A DNA stretch of 64,000 nt from UBA7985 sp965661545 (GCA_965661545.1 CBFIEF010000001.1:79071-143070); one strand, 5' to 3'; shown: positions 8,989-18,846, counted from the stretch's first letter. Notes: generated by a model from the sequence alone, not told the origin. Numbers and translations are program-made.

Positions 8989-11039
8989 GCGGAAACCCTC
9001 CGGCTTGCGCCCTTCCGGAACCGACCGGCCAGCACGATTAAGAACAGCGCTTCTAGGACGGCAAGGGCGAGCAAGCCCATCACCAAGGGACGGGTCAATC
9101 GGCGTAGGCCATCGCCCCGTGACAGCGCGGAGAAGTCGGGTAAGGCCGTGACAGATGCGCGGGTCAGCGCGGATTCTTCAGCGTTAAACAGCGCCAGTGA
9201 CAGCGGCACCGTCTGTGACAGCCCTTCGCCGCTGAGGAAATACAGACCGGCCTGGTCCAACCGCCACCGAGAGACGCCCAAATCATCCGTGATAACCGGT
9301 GGAATTTCAGCATCATCGGTCCGAACCACAGCGTTCCGCACGCCATCCAGCGTCAGCGGGTCGCCAGCAGCGAGGTACTGGGGGATGCGCTGGCGTCGGT
9401 CGTCCATCCACTCGAGGGTGTTCATCATCATAAAGGTCAGGGTCAGGCAGTCGTCAGGGCCATAGATTTGGGCGTCGCGGCGGTCTTCGACTGTGTTGTC
9501 CGCTTCGGCATCCGAGGGGATGAAATTGGTGCAATAGGCATGGGGGTCGAAGCCGAGAAATAGCATCTTAGCGGCCGGAAGAAGCGCGCCATCAAACTCG
9601 GTATCTTGGCGTTCGGCGGCGAAGGCTGTGACGATCTCGACCCGATCTTCAGCGATAACTGTCAGCGCATCTTGCGGATCTACGTCGCGCAGCAGCGGCA
9701 CAACCCGTGACTTTTCGTCAGCAAAAGGCAGGGGGCGCAGCGATGGGCCAACCGTCACACGGCCAATCATGGGCTTGAGGCCGGCCATCACCGGATGACG
9801 GTTTTCCGACGCTTGCCAAGCGAACTGGCGCGCGCCGCTGCCGTCTTCCGATCGGCCAGCACCGGGGCGGGTTTCGATGACAATCGCATTGGCGTTCAGT
9901 TCTTCGAACAGGGGGCCTTCGGGACAGCGGTCAAAAATCACGGCGTCATAGCCGCGATAGTCCGCATCGTCCGTGATGCCCGCGCTTTCTGACAGGCGGA
10001 TGTTGGGGTGAGGCAAGAAGCGGTCAAACAGATAGCCGTTGCCTTCGCAGCGGACGATATGCAGATCAAACTGCTGCACCACTTCCGGTACAACCCACAA
10101 GCTATCATCCAGCGCCAATGGGTCGCCGGAACCCGAGGTCAGGATGAGTTCTTTGGGGCCAGGGCCGAGTTGTACGGTCTGCTCCAAAACCCGATCCAGC
10201 GGAAAGGTTTCACGCGCGCCCGCAGGCAGGTCAAAGGGCCGACGCAGCGTTACAACAGCTGGCTTGCCCCGGACACGTGCCGTCAGCGAAACATCGCGCA
10301 GCGGCTCAGTCCCAAAGTTGCGCAGCGACACTTCCTTGGGCGCATCAAACAGGTTCAGTCCACCGCTCACGCCCTCAAACCCAACGTTGGAGGGCAAGTC
10401 ATCGCCCACATCGATCCAGTTCAATCGTCGAGGCGCGTTGATCTCTTCGCTCAACGGGCGATCGGTCACCAGCGTCAGCGCACCAACGCCGCGTGACGCG
10501 GAAAGCGCGGCGAGGGCGGAGAGGCGCTGGTCCATCGGCGCAGGCATCGACGTGGCGCTCAGCGTGTTCAGCTGGGCCCGGGCTTCGAGGCGATCGGCCA
10601 CAAACGGCACGTCGTCGCCCAAGTTGGTCAGGCTCACCAGTGCAACGCTTGCACCGGCAGCCATCGCCTTATCAATCTCTGCATCCGCAGCCGTGACGGC
10701 CCGGTCAAACCGGGTTTTCCCGTTTCCAGCTTCGGCGTTCATGGACGCTGACGTATCAACCACGATCAAACGCTTAGGCGCAGGCAAAAGCGCCGAAAGG
10801 CCGAGCGCGATTAATGCCAGCAAAGCAAACATCAGCGCATAGAGCCACCGGTGCCACTTGTGCGTCATCGACAGGTTCTGGAACGTGGTGCGTCGCGGCA
10901 AATCTCGAAACAGCAACAGCGAGGAAACGTCCAGCCTTTGCCGCCGCGCCGGCAGGGACAAGAACGCCAGCGCGGGCGCTAGGATCAAAGGCAAAGCCCA
11001 CAGAAAAGATAGGCCAAAGGTAAAGCCGAAAACCGTCAT
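8985..11039 (-). CDS. BatA-type membrane protein with VWA domain
   Basis: A 684-residue membrane protein. The N-terminus matches the aerotolerance-regulator (BatA) module: a first helix (LSFLWALPLILAPALAFLSL), a short conserved loop containing SSLLLFRDLPRRTTF, and a second helix (WLYALMFALLALIALGLSAL). A VWA domain follows at about residue 95 with an intact MIDAS motif DTSASM. A long beta-rich periplasmic region leads to a last membrane helix near the C-terminus (LLALAVLEALFLIVLAG). GAGGCGG lies eight bases before the ATG. It sits between the DUF58 and double-VWA genes with three-base or overlapping junctions, so the proteins are probably made together. Confidence 0.88.
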   Translation of the reverse strand: MTVFGFTFGLSFLWALPLILAPALAFLSLPARRQRLDVSSLLLFRDLPRRTTFQNLSMTHKWHRWLYALMFALLALIALGLSALLPAPKRLIVVDTSASMNAEAGNGKTRFDRAVTAADAEIDKAMAAGASVALVSLTNLGDDVPFVADRLEARAQLNTLSATSMPAPMDQRLSALAALSASRGVGALTLVTDRPLSEEINAPRRLNWIDVGDDLPSNVGFEGVSGGLNLFDAPKEVSLRNFGTEPLRDVSLTARVRGKPAVVTLRRPFDLPAGARETFPLDRVLEQTVQLGPGPKELILTSGSGDPLALDDSLWVVPEVVQQFDLHIVRCEGNGYLFDRFLPHPNIRLSESAGITDDADYRGYDAVIFDRCPEGPLFEELNANAIVIETRPGAGRSEDGSGARQFAWQASENRHPVMAGLKPMIGRVTVGPSLRPLPFADEKSRVVPLLRDVDPQDALTVIAEDRVEIVTAFAAERQDTEFDGALLPAAKMLFLGFDPHAYCTNFIPSDAEADNTVEDRRDAQIYGPDDCLTLTFMMMNTLEWMDDRRQRIPQYLAAGDPLTLDGVRNAVVRTDDAEIPPVITDDLGVSRWRLDQAGLYFLSGEGLSQTVPLSLALFNAEESALTRASVTALPDFSALSRGDGLRRLTRPLVMGLLALAVLEALFLIVLAGRFRKGASRRVSA

Positions 11040-11042
11040 GGA

Positions 11043-12146
11043 TCAGACCGCCTCGATTTCTGCAGGTTCACCGGCATAGCCCTGACTGGCCATCGCCGCG
11101 AGAATACGGTGCACGTCGCTGCGGTTGTGATCCCCGGCAGCACCGGCGTCAAAGGACGCGTGGCCGAGGTTGAGACTGCGTGCGGCCCCAGACAGCGCAG
11201 CGCCGTGCGCGGATCGAACGCGGGTGTAGGCCTTGGACGCTGCACGGGTAAAGGCGAGGCGTTGCAGCACGCCGCTTTCCATATCTACGATCTGACGCGC
11301 TTGGCTCAGATCCTGATCCTGCGCGCCGGAAACCTGACACAGCACCCCGCGAATGTTGGGGTGGCTGAGGAACTTCAATCCGCGTGCCACGTTCTGTGCA
11401 GACAGCATCAGACGCCGCCGCGCCTGCGCGCGCACACTGTTCAGCAGCCCGCGCTCTGTCGACGTTAGCGGCAGTTGCGGTAGGTCTTGCGGGACGGCGT
11501 CATTCATCCGGTCGTCGTCGACGTCGAACAGCAAGTCGGTCAGAACCACCACTAGCGCCCCCTGATTGCGCCAGTCCAGCGAAGCGGCACCAAGCGCGTC
11601 AAAGTTAGTTGCGCCGCTGGGTTCCAGCCCAGCAAGCCGTTCACGCATCGAGCCAAGCAGTTGGCGTGCGTGCAGCACGTTGATAACCCGCTCGCTCGCT
11701 ACGCTATCGCCAAAGGGCATAACGCGCACGGCGTAACCGCTGTTCAAGCCAATCAGTGCCAATTGCAGGGTCAGCTCGATCGTCGAGCGGAATTTGTCCT
11801 GCCAGCCGCCTGTTGCCATCGAGGCGGAGGTATCCAACGCCAAAACCAGGCGGGGTTGGTGTTCGTCTTGGACCAAACGGGTATAGAGCCGCTTTGACCG
11901 ACCATAGAGCGACCAGTCCACGCGCCGCACGTCATCACCGGGCGTGTAGGTCCGGTGCTGTTTGAACTCCAAGCTGTCGCCGTCCAGCGAGTTCAGGTGC
12001 GGCCCCATCGCCGCGCCGCGTGGGGGGATCCATTGCGGCGGCAAGGTCAAGTCGCCCACTGCGCGCAGAAACGCTGGGTCCAAGTCGTCAAGACGCCTGT
12101 GCGCACCCATCGGCTCGGGCTGGAGATCAGGAGAAGATTGGGCCAA
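11043..12146 (-). CDS. DUF58 domain protein
   Basis: A 367-residue soluble protein of the DUF58 family, the usual partner of MoxR ATPases. The family signature is present: YTPGDDVRRVDWSLYGRSKR, then LVLALDTSASM near residue 105, a VWA-like strand with a MIDAS-type motif. There is no signal peptide or clear membrane span. It lies four bases after the moxR stop and three bases before the BatA/VWA gene. DUF58 proteins are generally regarded as adaptors between MoxR and the VWA proteins; no biochemical role is fixed. Confidence 0.92.
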   Translation of the reverse strand: MAQSSPDLQPEPMGAHRRLDDLDPAFLRAVGDLTLPPQWIPPRGAAMGPHLNSLDGDSLEFKQHRTYTPGDDVRRVDWSLYGRSKRLYTRLVQDEHQPRLVLALDTSASMATGGWQDKFRSTIELTLQLALIGLNSGYAVRVMPFGDSVASERVINVLHARQLLGSMRERLAGLEPSGATNFDALGAASLDWRNQGALVVVLTDLLFDVDDDRMNDAVPQDLPQLPLTSTERGLLNSVRAQARRRLMLSAQNVARGLKFLSHPNIRGVLCQVSGAQDQDLSQARQIVDMESGVLQRLAFTRAASKAYTRVRSAHGAALSGAARSLNLGHASFDAGAAGDHNRSDVHRILAAMASQGYAGEPAEIEAV

Positions 12147-12150
12147 CGAT

Positions 12151-13344
12151 CTAGTGACCCAAGTGGCTTACGGCGTCCGCAATCAGGCGGTCGCTGTCCA
12201 TGCCGTCAATCGCGGCCCGGTGGTTAAGGATCACTCGGTGACGCAAAGCAGGGCCAGCAACGCGGGCGATCAGGTCAGTGTTGATGTTCGGCAACCCTTC
12301 GACCAGCGCGCGCACCTTTGCCGCCAAAACAAGCGCCTGTGCTCCTCGGGGCGATGGGCCGTACATGACATATTCGTTTGCCGTGCTCAGGCCGCTCGGG
12401 CGACCGTTGACGGGATTGAGCGTCTGGCAGAGCGCGACCGCGAAGTTCAGCGCGCTTTCTGGTGTTTCGACCAGCAGAGGCAGGGACTGCAAGTACTGCA
12501 GCTCTTCAAAGGTCAGCCCTTCGACCTGCTGCGCCGTTTCGCTTCGCTCGCGCTGGATGCCCGTGGTGTGCGTAACAATACCGGCCAGCAAGTCATCATC
12601 CGGTGACGGAATCACCAGCTTATAGAAGAAGCGGTCGAGCTGAGCTTCGGGCAGGGGATAGGTGCCTTCTTGCTCGATTGGGTTTTGCGTGGCGAGTACG
12701 TGGAACATGCCGCTGGCATCTGTCCCTGTATCCGGTGCGGCGACATCGTTACCCTTGGTGTAGTCCTGACCGGGCTTATAGGTTGTGCCCGCAACCGTCA
12801 TTTGTCGCTCGGCCATGGCTTCGAGCAGGGCGGCTTGGGTTTTCGGGCTGGCGCGGTTGATCTCATCGGCCAGCAGGATGTTTGCGAAGATCGGACCGGA
12901 CTGAAACTCAGGATACAGACCACCGCGCTCATCGGTGCGGAGGATGGTTGTCCCGGTAATGTCCGCAGGCATCAAATCTGGCGTGAACTGAACCCGGCCA
13001 AACTGAAGCCCAAGGGCGGAACCCAGGGATCGAACCAGCGTGGTTTTCCCCAGTCCTGGACGCGACTCGAGCAGGACGTGCCCCTTGGCGAACAAGGCCG
13101 TCAGCAGCTCACCGACGAAGTCGTCTTCGCCTTCAGGTGAGAGTATGTCTTTCCGAACCTCGGCAGCAATAGCGTGAAAGCGCGCTGCGAAGTGTTCGAT
13201 GCTGGCCGCATCCAACCGCTGCATTGGCTCAGAAACTGGCGCAGAAACTGGCTCAGATACCGGTTCCGGTACAGGTTCTGGCGCCATCACCGCTTCGTCG
13301 GCAACAGCTGCGGGGTTCTCGTCGTTTGTGGCTTCGGTGTTCAT
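12151..13344 (-). CDS. MoxR-family AAA+ ATPase
   Basis: A 397-residue ATPase of the MoxR branch of AAA+ proteins. Walker A is RPGLGKTTL near residue 100, Walker B is LLADEINRASPKTQAALLEA near 158, and the sensor region ATQNPIEQEGTYPLPEAQLD is typical of MoxR. The first 45 residues are acidic and contain repeats of the form PEPVSEPVSAPVSEP, which are unusual and probably disordered. MoxR proteins act as chaperone-like remodelling factors for VWA-domain partners, three of which (or their relatives) are encoded directly downstream. Confidence 0.94.
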   Translation of the reverse strand: MNTEATNDENPAAVADEAVMAPEPVPEPVSEPVSAPVSEPMQRLDAASIEHFAARFHAIAAEVRKDILSPEGEDDFVGELLTALFAKGHVLLESRPGLGKTTLVRSLGSALGLQFGRVQFTPDLMPADITGTTILRTDERGGLYPEFQSGPIFANILLADEINRASPKTQAALLEAMAERQMTVAGTTYKPGQDYTKGNDVAAPDTGTDASGMFHVLATQNPIEQEGTYPLPEAQLDRFFYKLVIPSPDDDLLAGIVTHTTGIQRERSETAQQVEGLTFEELQYLQSLPLLVETPESALNFAVALCQTLNPVNGRPSGLSTANEYVMYGPSPRGAQALVLAAKVRALVEGLPNINTDLIARVAGPALRHRVILNHRAAIDGMDSDRLIADAVSHLGH

Positions 13345-13406
13345 ACTGTTTCGTCTTTGCTTCTTGGCATTGGCGCGGAAAAGTGTTGGGCAGGCGGGTC
13401 GTTGGA

Positions 13407-15647
13407 TCAGTCCCAGCGGCCCCGGTATCGTTCAGGTACAGATTGGCGCGGACGCAGTCCCGTATCGTCCAACAGGTACGAGCCAGACTGCCCGGTGTTG
13501 GGGTCTAAAGTGGTTGAGCGGTCGATGTTGAACTGTCGATCTGGCAGGCCGGTGTAGTAGTCCAGCGGCTCACCCGCGTCATCCAAGCCGCCAACGCTCT
13601 GTTCGTCCAGCAAGTCGTCCAAGGCCCCATCCGGCACTTCACTGTCGGAGACGTCCAAACCAGTCTCGCCCTCACCTTCGCCAGTCATGGGCGCAGGTCG
13701 CTGCTGTTGCTGCGGGGGCTGTCGGCTAGACTGCAAGAAAGGGGGCGGCACATAAGTGTCAGGGTCGCACAGTGGCGGGGTTGGCTGGTCGGGTGTTGGC
13801 AGGAAACGGTAGCCGGTCACGACACCACCCAACAGCACAGCACCTGCTGCAAACAAAAGTGGGCTGAGCGCGAACGGGAAGATCCAGCCGGGGATACCCT
13901 TACCCGTGACTTCGCTTGCGCGGGCAACCAGTGCCGGGTTCCGCTCTGCGAGTTCTGTGGTCGGGTTGGAACCAATCGCGGTGACAAAGGCTTCCAAGCT
14001 GCCGCCGGTCGCCATGCCCGCATCAATGCGCTCGGCCACTTCCACCGGTTTCTGTTGGCGTGTGCTGGCAAAGACGATGATTGCGATCGATGCAGCTAAG
14101 AACGCAAATCCGGCTGCAAGCGCACCCAGTCGCGGCGCGTCTGTCCATTCATAAACGCTGTCGTAAACCAGATTGTCGTCGCGCCATTTAAAGACTTCAA
14201 CCGACGCCCAATCCAGCACCAGCAGGCCCAAAGTAATAGCGGCCAGCACGGCCAGCATCAGCAGCAGCGTGGCAACAAAATAAAGCGCCAGCACCCATAC
14301 GCGTCGGGTGGTCTGGTTGGACAGGATGCGCGCTGTTTGCGGATCGCGTTGGCGCAGGGGGGCAATCAGCGATGGGGCGATCATGCGCGACCCGATCAGC
14401 GAAAGCAGGGTCAAGACAGTCAGCGCAGCCACGCCAACAAACGGCCAAATCTGGCCCCAAGGCCGAACCAGCTCAGCGCGCGTTTTTTGCGCTTCGGCTT
14501 CGGTAAGCTCTCGGGCTTGGTCGCGGAAGTCTTTAGCATCATCGCGCCGCCCCATCAGCGTCGCGGTCCGCCCCAGAATCACGAGCGAGCAGGACTGCGC
14601 GGTCTGGTCTCCACGCTGTTCTTGGATCAGTTGGATCTGGTCAAAGGTCTCATAGGCGCGATCATACTCGCGCACCGCCAGCCAAAACCGCCCGATCAGC
14701 TCCAGTATTTGCAGAAAACTGGCTGACTCCGCGAAGTCAGGCGAAAGCGCTGCCAGCTCGTTTACGTTGGCATCAATGGCCGTTAGTGCTTCCATTCCGC
14801 CATTGCTCAAGTCCGCCAATTGCCGAAAAACGTCGATCAGCAGGCGAAGCTCTGGGTTCCGATTGCCAATGCCGAGATAGGCCTCGATCAACTGCGTCCC
14901 GACTTCTTCTTGCAGCACCACCGGCTGATAGGGCAGCAAGAGCGCGGCGGCGAAGACTTCTGTTTCCGTCATGTCGAGGAAGTTGTAACGCGCCGGGTCT
15001 AGGATGATGCGGCTCAATTCCGCGGTCATCGCATCAAGGCCGGATGCAATTTCCACCAGCCGTTGCGCTTCAGGGTCGTTCTGGTCTCGTCGCAATGCCA
15101 GTTCAGCGAGGCGGTTGGCTTCGGCAAAGTCGCTGGCCAGCAGGGATACTTGCCCCTTGAGCACCAGCACAGGGGACGGCGCATTTCGGTCGCTGAAGTC
15201 ACTGAGCAGGTTTTGGACAGCGTCGATGTTGCCCTCCGACATGGCGAGTTCCGCCAGCGCATAGTCTGCAAGCTCGGCGGTGAATGGCAATTTGGTTGTC
15301 GGTTCTGCCTGCTCCGATGCATCCAGCATCAAATCTGTCAGCGCATCGTTGCGATCCGCGTACAGACTGCTGAGCACCAGCCAGCGATACAAGCGTGCCT
15401 CGTCAGGCTGTTGTCTGGCATAGGTCAGGAAGTGTTTGTAGGCTCGAGCATACTGCTGGTTTGTCAGCATTGCGCGCCCTGTTTTCACCAGGCCATTGAT
15501 TCGACGCTCTTGGTCCGAAAGACGATTTATCTGCGCATCAGCAACGGGAATAAAAGAAACCACCGAAACAAGCAGGATCGCGGCGGCGATCAGTCTGAAA
15601 GCCTGCTGGATCCAAAGCATCCGTGTTGGGCTGCGTCCCATGACCAT
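13407..15647 (-). CDS. TPR-containing membrane protein, first gene of the MoxR/VWA operon
   Basis: About 746 residues if translation starts at the ATG at 15647; the open frame continues to 15764, but the sequence before MVMGRSPTRM does not look like protein. An N-terminal signal anchor (FRLIAAAILLVSVVSFIPVA) is followed by a helical region with TPR-like repeats (residues about 60-330), then four hydrophobic segments, and a proline/glutamine-rich acidic C-terminal part with no catalytic motif. It precedes moxR by 62 bases and probably starts the operon. TPR proteins also accompany MoxR and Bat proteins in other bacteria, as scaffolds (inference for this one). Confidence 0.78.
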   Translation of the reverse strand: MVMGRSPTRMLWIQQAFRLIAAAILLVSVVSFIPVADAQINRLSDQERRINGLVKTGRAMLTNQQYARAYKHFLTYARQQPDEARLYRWLVLSSLYADRNDALTDLMLDASEQAEPTTKLPFTAELADYALAELAMSEGNIDAVQNLLSDFSDRNAPSPVLVLKGQVSLLASDFAEANRLAELALRRDQNDPEAQRLVEIASGLDAMTAELSRIILDPARYNFLDMTETEVFAAALLLPYQPVVLQEEVGTQLIEAYLGIGNRNPELRLLIDVFRQLADLSNGGMEALTAIDANVNELAALSPDFAESASFLQILELIGRFWLAVREYDRAYETFDQIQLIQEQRGDQTAQSCSLVILGRTATLMGRRDDAKDFRDQARELTEAEAQKTRAELVRPWGQIWPFVGVAALTVLTLLSLIGSRMIAPSLIAPLRQRDPQTARILSNQTTRRVWVLALYFVATLLLMLAVLAAITLGLLVLDWASVEVFKWRDDNLVYDSVYEWTDAPRLGALAAGFAFLAASIAIIVFASTRQQKPVEVAERIDAGMATGGSLEAFVTAIGSNPTTELAERNPALVARASEVTGKGIPGWIFPFALSPLLFAAGAVLLGGVVTGYRFLPTPDQPTPPLCDPDTYVPPPFLQSSRQPPQQQQRPAPMTGEGEGETGLDVSDSEVPDGALDDLLDEQSVGGLDDAGEPLDYYTGLPDRQFNIDRSTTLDPNTGQSGSYLLDDTGLRPRQSVPERYRGRWD

Positions 15648-15872
15648 GCTCGTCTTTGTCTCTCGTTCCGTTCCAGACGACCCCGCGCGGGCGCTCCGTC
15701 TGTTGCTCAAAAGGTATTTAGGGTCTTGTGGCCACTTTCCCAATGCCGTGAGGTCGCATTTCATCGCTTCGAAATCACAAACATGGCATTACAATCGTCA
15801 TGGTACTGATGAGGGGGCAGCGTGGCGAAAAGCGGGCCAACTCAATCAAAATCTGCTGCTGAAGAGTTTGTG

Positions 15873-16127
15873 ATGATCCGTTTGCTCTATTTCGCATGGG
15901 TTCGCGCCCAAATTGGCCTTGATGAAGAGCGCCAAACTCCGCCGAAGTCGCCCCTGACGGTTTCGGAAATGCTCGACTGGCTCCCAACGCTGGGCACCGG
16001 GCACGCAGCCGCTTTGGAACAGCGTGCGCGACTTCGGGTGGCGGTGAACCAGCAGTTTGCAGACCCCGATACCCTCATTCATCCCGGCGACGAGGTCGCG
16101 GTGTTTCCTCCCGTGACGGGCGGTTGA
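15873..16127 (+). CDS. moaD: MoaD, small subunit of molybdopterin synthase
   Basis: An 84-residue ubiquitin-fold sulfur carrier that donates sulfur in molybdopterin formation. It ends in the required GG (FPPVTGG), which is thiocarboxylated. The ATG at 15873 gives the family start MIRLLYFAWVRAQIG; GAAGAG lies six bases upstream. The longer frame from 15822 adds 17 residues unlike MoaD. The partner moaE is not next to it: the gene ends directly against the convergent mrcA stop codon (adjacent bases). No other cofactor-synthesis gene is nearby, although a MOSC protein occurs at 30.7 kb. Confidence 0.88.
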   Translation: MIRLLYFAWVRAQIGLDEERQTPPKSPLTVSEMLDWLPTLGTGHAAALEQRARLRVAVNQQFADPDTLIHPGDEVAVFPPVTGG

Positions 16128-18644
16128 TCAGAAAATCGCGTCTGAGGACCTTATAACTCTCGTTGCTGGCCCGTTGGTCGCGGGTGTTTCTGTCGTGGTG
16201 CCTGATTGCGCGTTCGTTGCGTTGCTCGCGCCGCTGTCATCTGCCGCGCCAGAGCCTCGGGTGCCCTGCACAACGGTTTCACGTGTCTCACTCGTATCAC
16301 CGATGACGCGGCCATCACTGGCCACACGACGAACGTCAATCACGCCCGTATCAGGGTCGATGGTCGAGAACTTCACGCCGTTGGGGTAGCGGAACGGTGT
16401 GATCGGTGTGCCTGCCAGTGCTTCATTCATAAACGCAGCAAAGATCGGTGAAGCGGCCTTACCGCCACTTTCGCGATTACCCAGAGACCGGGGTGTGTCG
16501 AAGCCAACGTAAACGCCAACAACCAAGTCAGGCGAAAAGCCGATGAACCAAGCGTCTTTGGCATCCTGCGTGGTGCCGGTTTTGCCGCCGACGGGGCGGT
16601 CAACAACTTGACCAACTCGGCGCTGCGCGGTTCCACGCTCCACCACGCCGCGCAGCATGGAAACGACATGGTACGCCGCCAACTCGCTGGTGACTTGTTC
16701 GGCATGTTCAAACACGGCGGGCATCGAAGTCCGCTCCCAGTCTTCAGCGAGATTACAGTCCACGCAATTGCGCTTTTCGTGACGGAACAACGTACGGCCA
16801 TAGCGATCTTGCACGCGGTCGATCAGTGTTGGCTCGACCTGCTTTCCGCCGTTGACCAGCATTCCGTAAGCCGTGGTCAGGTCCATAAGTGTTGTTTCTG
16901 CTGTGCCGAGTGAGATGGCAAGATAGGGCGGAAGGTTGTCATGGATGCCAAAATCTCGGGCGATTTCGACAATTCTGTTCATCCCGACTTCGTTCGCCAG
17001 CCGAACGGTCATCAAGTTGCGCGACCACTCCAATCCAGCATAGAGCGGCTGTCGGCCCCAAAAGGTGCCGTCGTAGTTCTGTGGACGCCAATCTTCCTCA
17101 TCTTCACCGCGCGCTGGGATAATCCAGGGGTTATCCAAGACGGTCGAATTTGGTGATAAGCCCTGTTCCATCGCTGCGAGGTACACAAACGGCTTAAACG
17201 TCGAACCCGGCTGTCGTTCTGCCTGTGTCGCGCGGTTCAGTGCGCCGCGAGAAGGGTCATAGGCGTAGCCGCCCACCAGCGCCAGAATTCGGCCCGTGTG
17301 TGGGTCAAGCGCAACCAGCGCGCCTTCGATCTCTGGCGTCTGTTCGAGATTGTAAGCGCCCGCACCGCGCGGGGATGTCAGGATGATATCGCCGATCGCC
17401 ATGACGTCGCGTGGCAGGGTGGGCGAGCGGCCAACCGTGTCGTCGTCGATCTTGATTTTGGCCCAACGGTAGCCCTCAAACGGTACGGTTCCGGTGGTGC
17501 CGTCTTCAAACCCGATCAGCGCATCGCGTTCTTGCAGCTGCAAAACAGCGGCTGGGCGGAAATCCAGTGTGTCGTAGGGCAGTTCCGCCGTTGCGAGTTC
17601 TGCTTCCCAATTGTTGATGTCAACAAAGCCCAAAGGGCCGCGGTAGCCGTGGCGACGGTCATAGTCCATCAGGCCATCACGCAGCACGCGCTGCGCCAAC
17701 TCCTGCAGCTCGGTGTCCATTGTCGTGCGCACGGACAAGCCTTCGGTCCGAACGACTTCTGGCCCGTAGGTCTTGGAAAGTTGGCGGTAAGCTTCGGTGC
17801 TGAAGTAGCCGGTTTCGTCGGTCGCGGCGGCGTTCGAGCGGACCTGAAGATCAAATCCCGGCACAACATCCCGCAGCGCATCGGCTTCTTCGATGGTGAT
17901 GTAGCCGTTTTCGGCCATCTGGTTCAGCACGTAAGAACGACGCTGCATGCCGCGCGCCAGCTCTTCTGGATCGTCCGGTTCATAGTTCGACGGTCCCTTA
18001 ATCACCGAAGCGAGGTAGGACGCCTCGGAGACCGTCAAATCGGCAACGGCTTTGTCGAAGTAGGCCAGCGAGGCTTCAGCGAGGCCGTAAGCGCGCAAGC
18101 CAAAGAAGATCTCGTTAAGGTACAGCTCAATGATATCATCCTTGCTCAAGTCTCGCTCAAGCCGCCAAGCGATGAACGCTTCCCTTATTTTTCGCTCAAC
18201 CGTATAGGTGTCGCCCGTGATGAAGTTCTTGGCCACCTGCTGCGTGATGGTCGAGCCGCCGGCCAGTCGCTGCCCTGAGGTGGCGCGGCTGATGTTGCGA
18301 ACCATCGTCTTTGCCAGCGAGACAAAATCCACGCCGCCGTGGTTGTAGAAGTCTTTGTCTTCGGCGGAGATAAAGGCGTGGATAACGTGCTCGGGCACTT
18401 GGTCGATGGGTATAAACAGGCGTCGTTCTTCAGCAAACTCAGCCATCAGCGAGCCGTCCGCGGCGTGCAGACGGGTGATGACCTTTGGCTCGTATTCCTT
18501 GACCACGTCATGATCAGGCAAGTCGTGGCCGTAGCGGTAATACATGTAACCGCAACCGCCGGTGAGCAGTAAAAACCCGGCAACCATACCCAGAAGGAAG
18601 GTCATGAATATGAAGCGGACGATGCGGTAGAAGAAGGAGACCAT
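16128..18644 (-). CDS. mrcA: penicillin-binding protein 1A, bifunctional transglycosylase/transpeptidase
   Basis: Builds peptidoglycan in the periplasm. The 838-residue protein has one N-terminal membrane helix (residues about 8-30). The GT51 glycosyltransferase domain has catalytic Glu95 in SAEDKDFYNHGG and the GGSTITQQ motif. The transpeptidase domain has the SxxK motif in PGSTFKPF (near residue 480), SxN as SRN, and KTG in GGKTGTT (near 690). An OB-like insertion lies between the two domains, as in other 1A proteins. The C-terminal 60 residues are low-complexity Ser/Thr/Ala. It follows amiC on the same strand after 202 bases. AAGG is the only RBS-like sequence before the ATG. Confidence 0.97.
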   Translation of the reverse strand: MVSFFYRIVRFIFMTFLLGMVAGFLLLTGGCGYMYYRYGHDLPDHDVVKEYEPKVITRLHAADGSLMAEFAEERRLFIPIDQVPEHVIHAFISAEDKDFYNHGGVDFVSLAKTMVRNISRATSGQRLAGGSTITQQVAKNFITGDTYTVERKIREAFIAWRLERDLSKDDIIELYLNEIFFGLRAYGLAEASLAYFDKAVADLTVSEASYLASVIKGPSNYEPDDPEELARGMQRRSYVLNQMAENGYITIEEADALRDVVPGFDLQVRSNAAATDETGYFSTEAYRQLSKTYGPEVVRTEGLSVRTTMDTELQELAQRVLRDGLMDYDRRHGYRGPLGFVDINNWEAELATAELPYDTLDFRPAAVLQLQERDALIGFEDGTTGTVPFEGYRWAKIKIDDDTVGRSPTLPRDVMAIGDIILTSPRGAGAYNLEQTPEIEGALVALDPHTGRILALVGGYAYDPSRGALNRATQAERQPGSTFKPFVYLAAMEQGLSPNSTVLDNPWIIPARGEDEEDWRPQNYDGTFWGRQPLYAGLEWSRNLMTVRLANEVGMNRIVEIARDFGIHDNLPPYLAISLGTAETTLMDLTTAYGMLVNGGKQVEPTLIDRVQDRYGRTLFRHEKRNCVDCNLAEDWERTSMPAVFEHAEQVTSELAAYHVVSMLRGVVERGTAQRRVGQVVDRPVGGKTGTTQDAKDAWFIGFSPDLVVGVYVGFDTPRSLGNRESGGKAASPIFAAFMNEALAGTPITPFRYPNGVKFSTIDPDTGVIDVRRVASDGRVIGDTSETRETVVQGTRGSGAADDSGASNATNAQSGTTTETPATNGPATRVIRSSDAIF

Positions 18645-18780
18645 TGAGTCGTTGCCTTGTTACTCTGCCTGAGGGCAGCGCGCCGAAACCGGCAACGCCT
18701 CGTGATTTGGTGCATTTGGGCGTCGTCGCCCCAAACTGCTAGCGTCCCCCAACGCCATTTCTTAATTTTTTTACCGCGAA

Positions 18781-18824
18781 TTGATCATTAAGCGAAGTCC
18801 CAGAGCGGGGGATAAGCTGATCAA
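18781..18824. repeat. inverted repeat between amiC and mrcA
   Basis: Perfect 7-bp arms TTGATCA and TGATCAA enclose 30 bases that contain a second, smaller complementary pair (TCCC / GGGGA). There is no T-run after it on the minus strand, so it is not a standard terminator. It may be an operator or an mRNA structure ahead of mrcA. Confidence 0.3.
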
Positions 18825-18846
18825 ATCGGTGCTATGCAGTCTCAGC

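Noticed and set aside
13199..13344. Repeated Glu-Pro-Val-Ser codons at the start of moxR as a DNA repeat element
   Set aside because: They are in frame and encode the disordered N-terminus of MoxR; not a separate element.
17298..18278. 326-residue frame antisense to mrcA
   Set aside because: It lies wholly inside a well-supported PBP1A gene and resembles no protein family.
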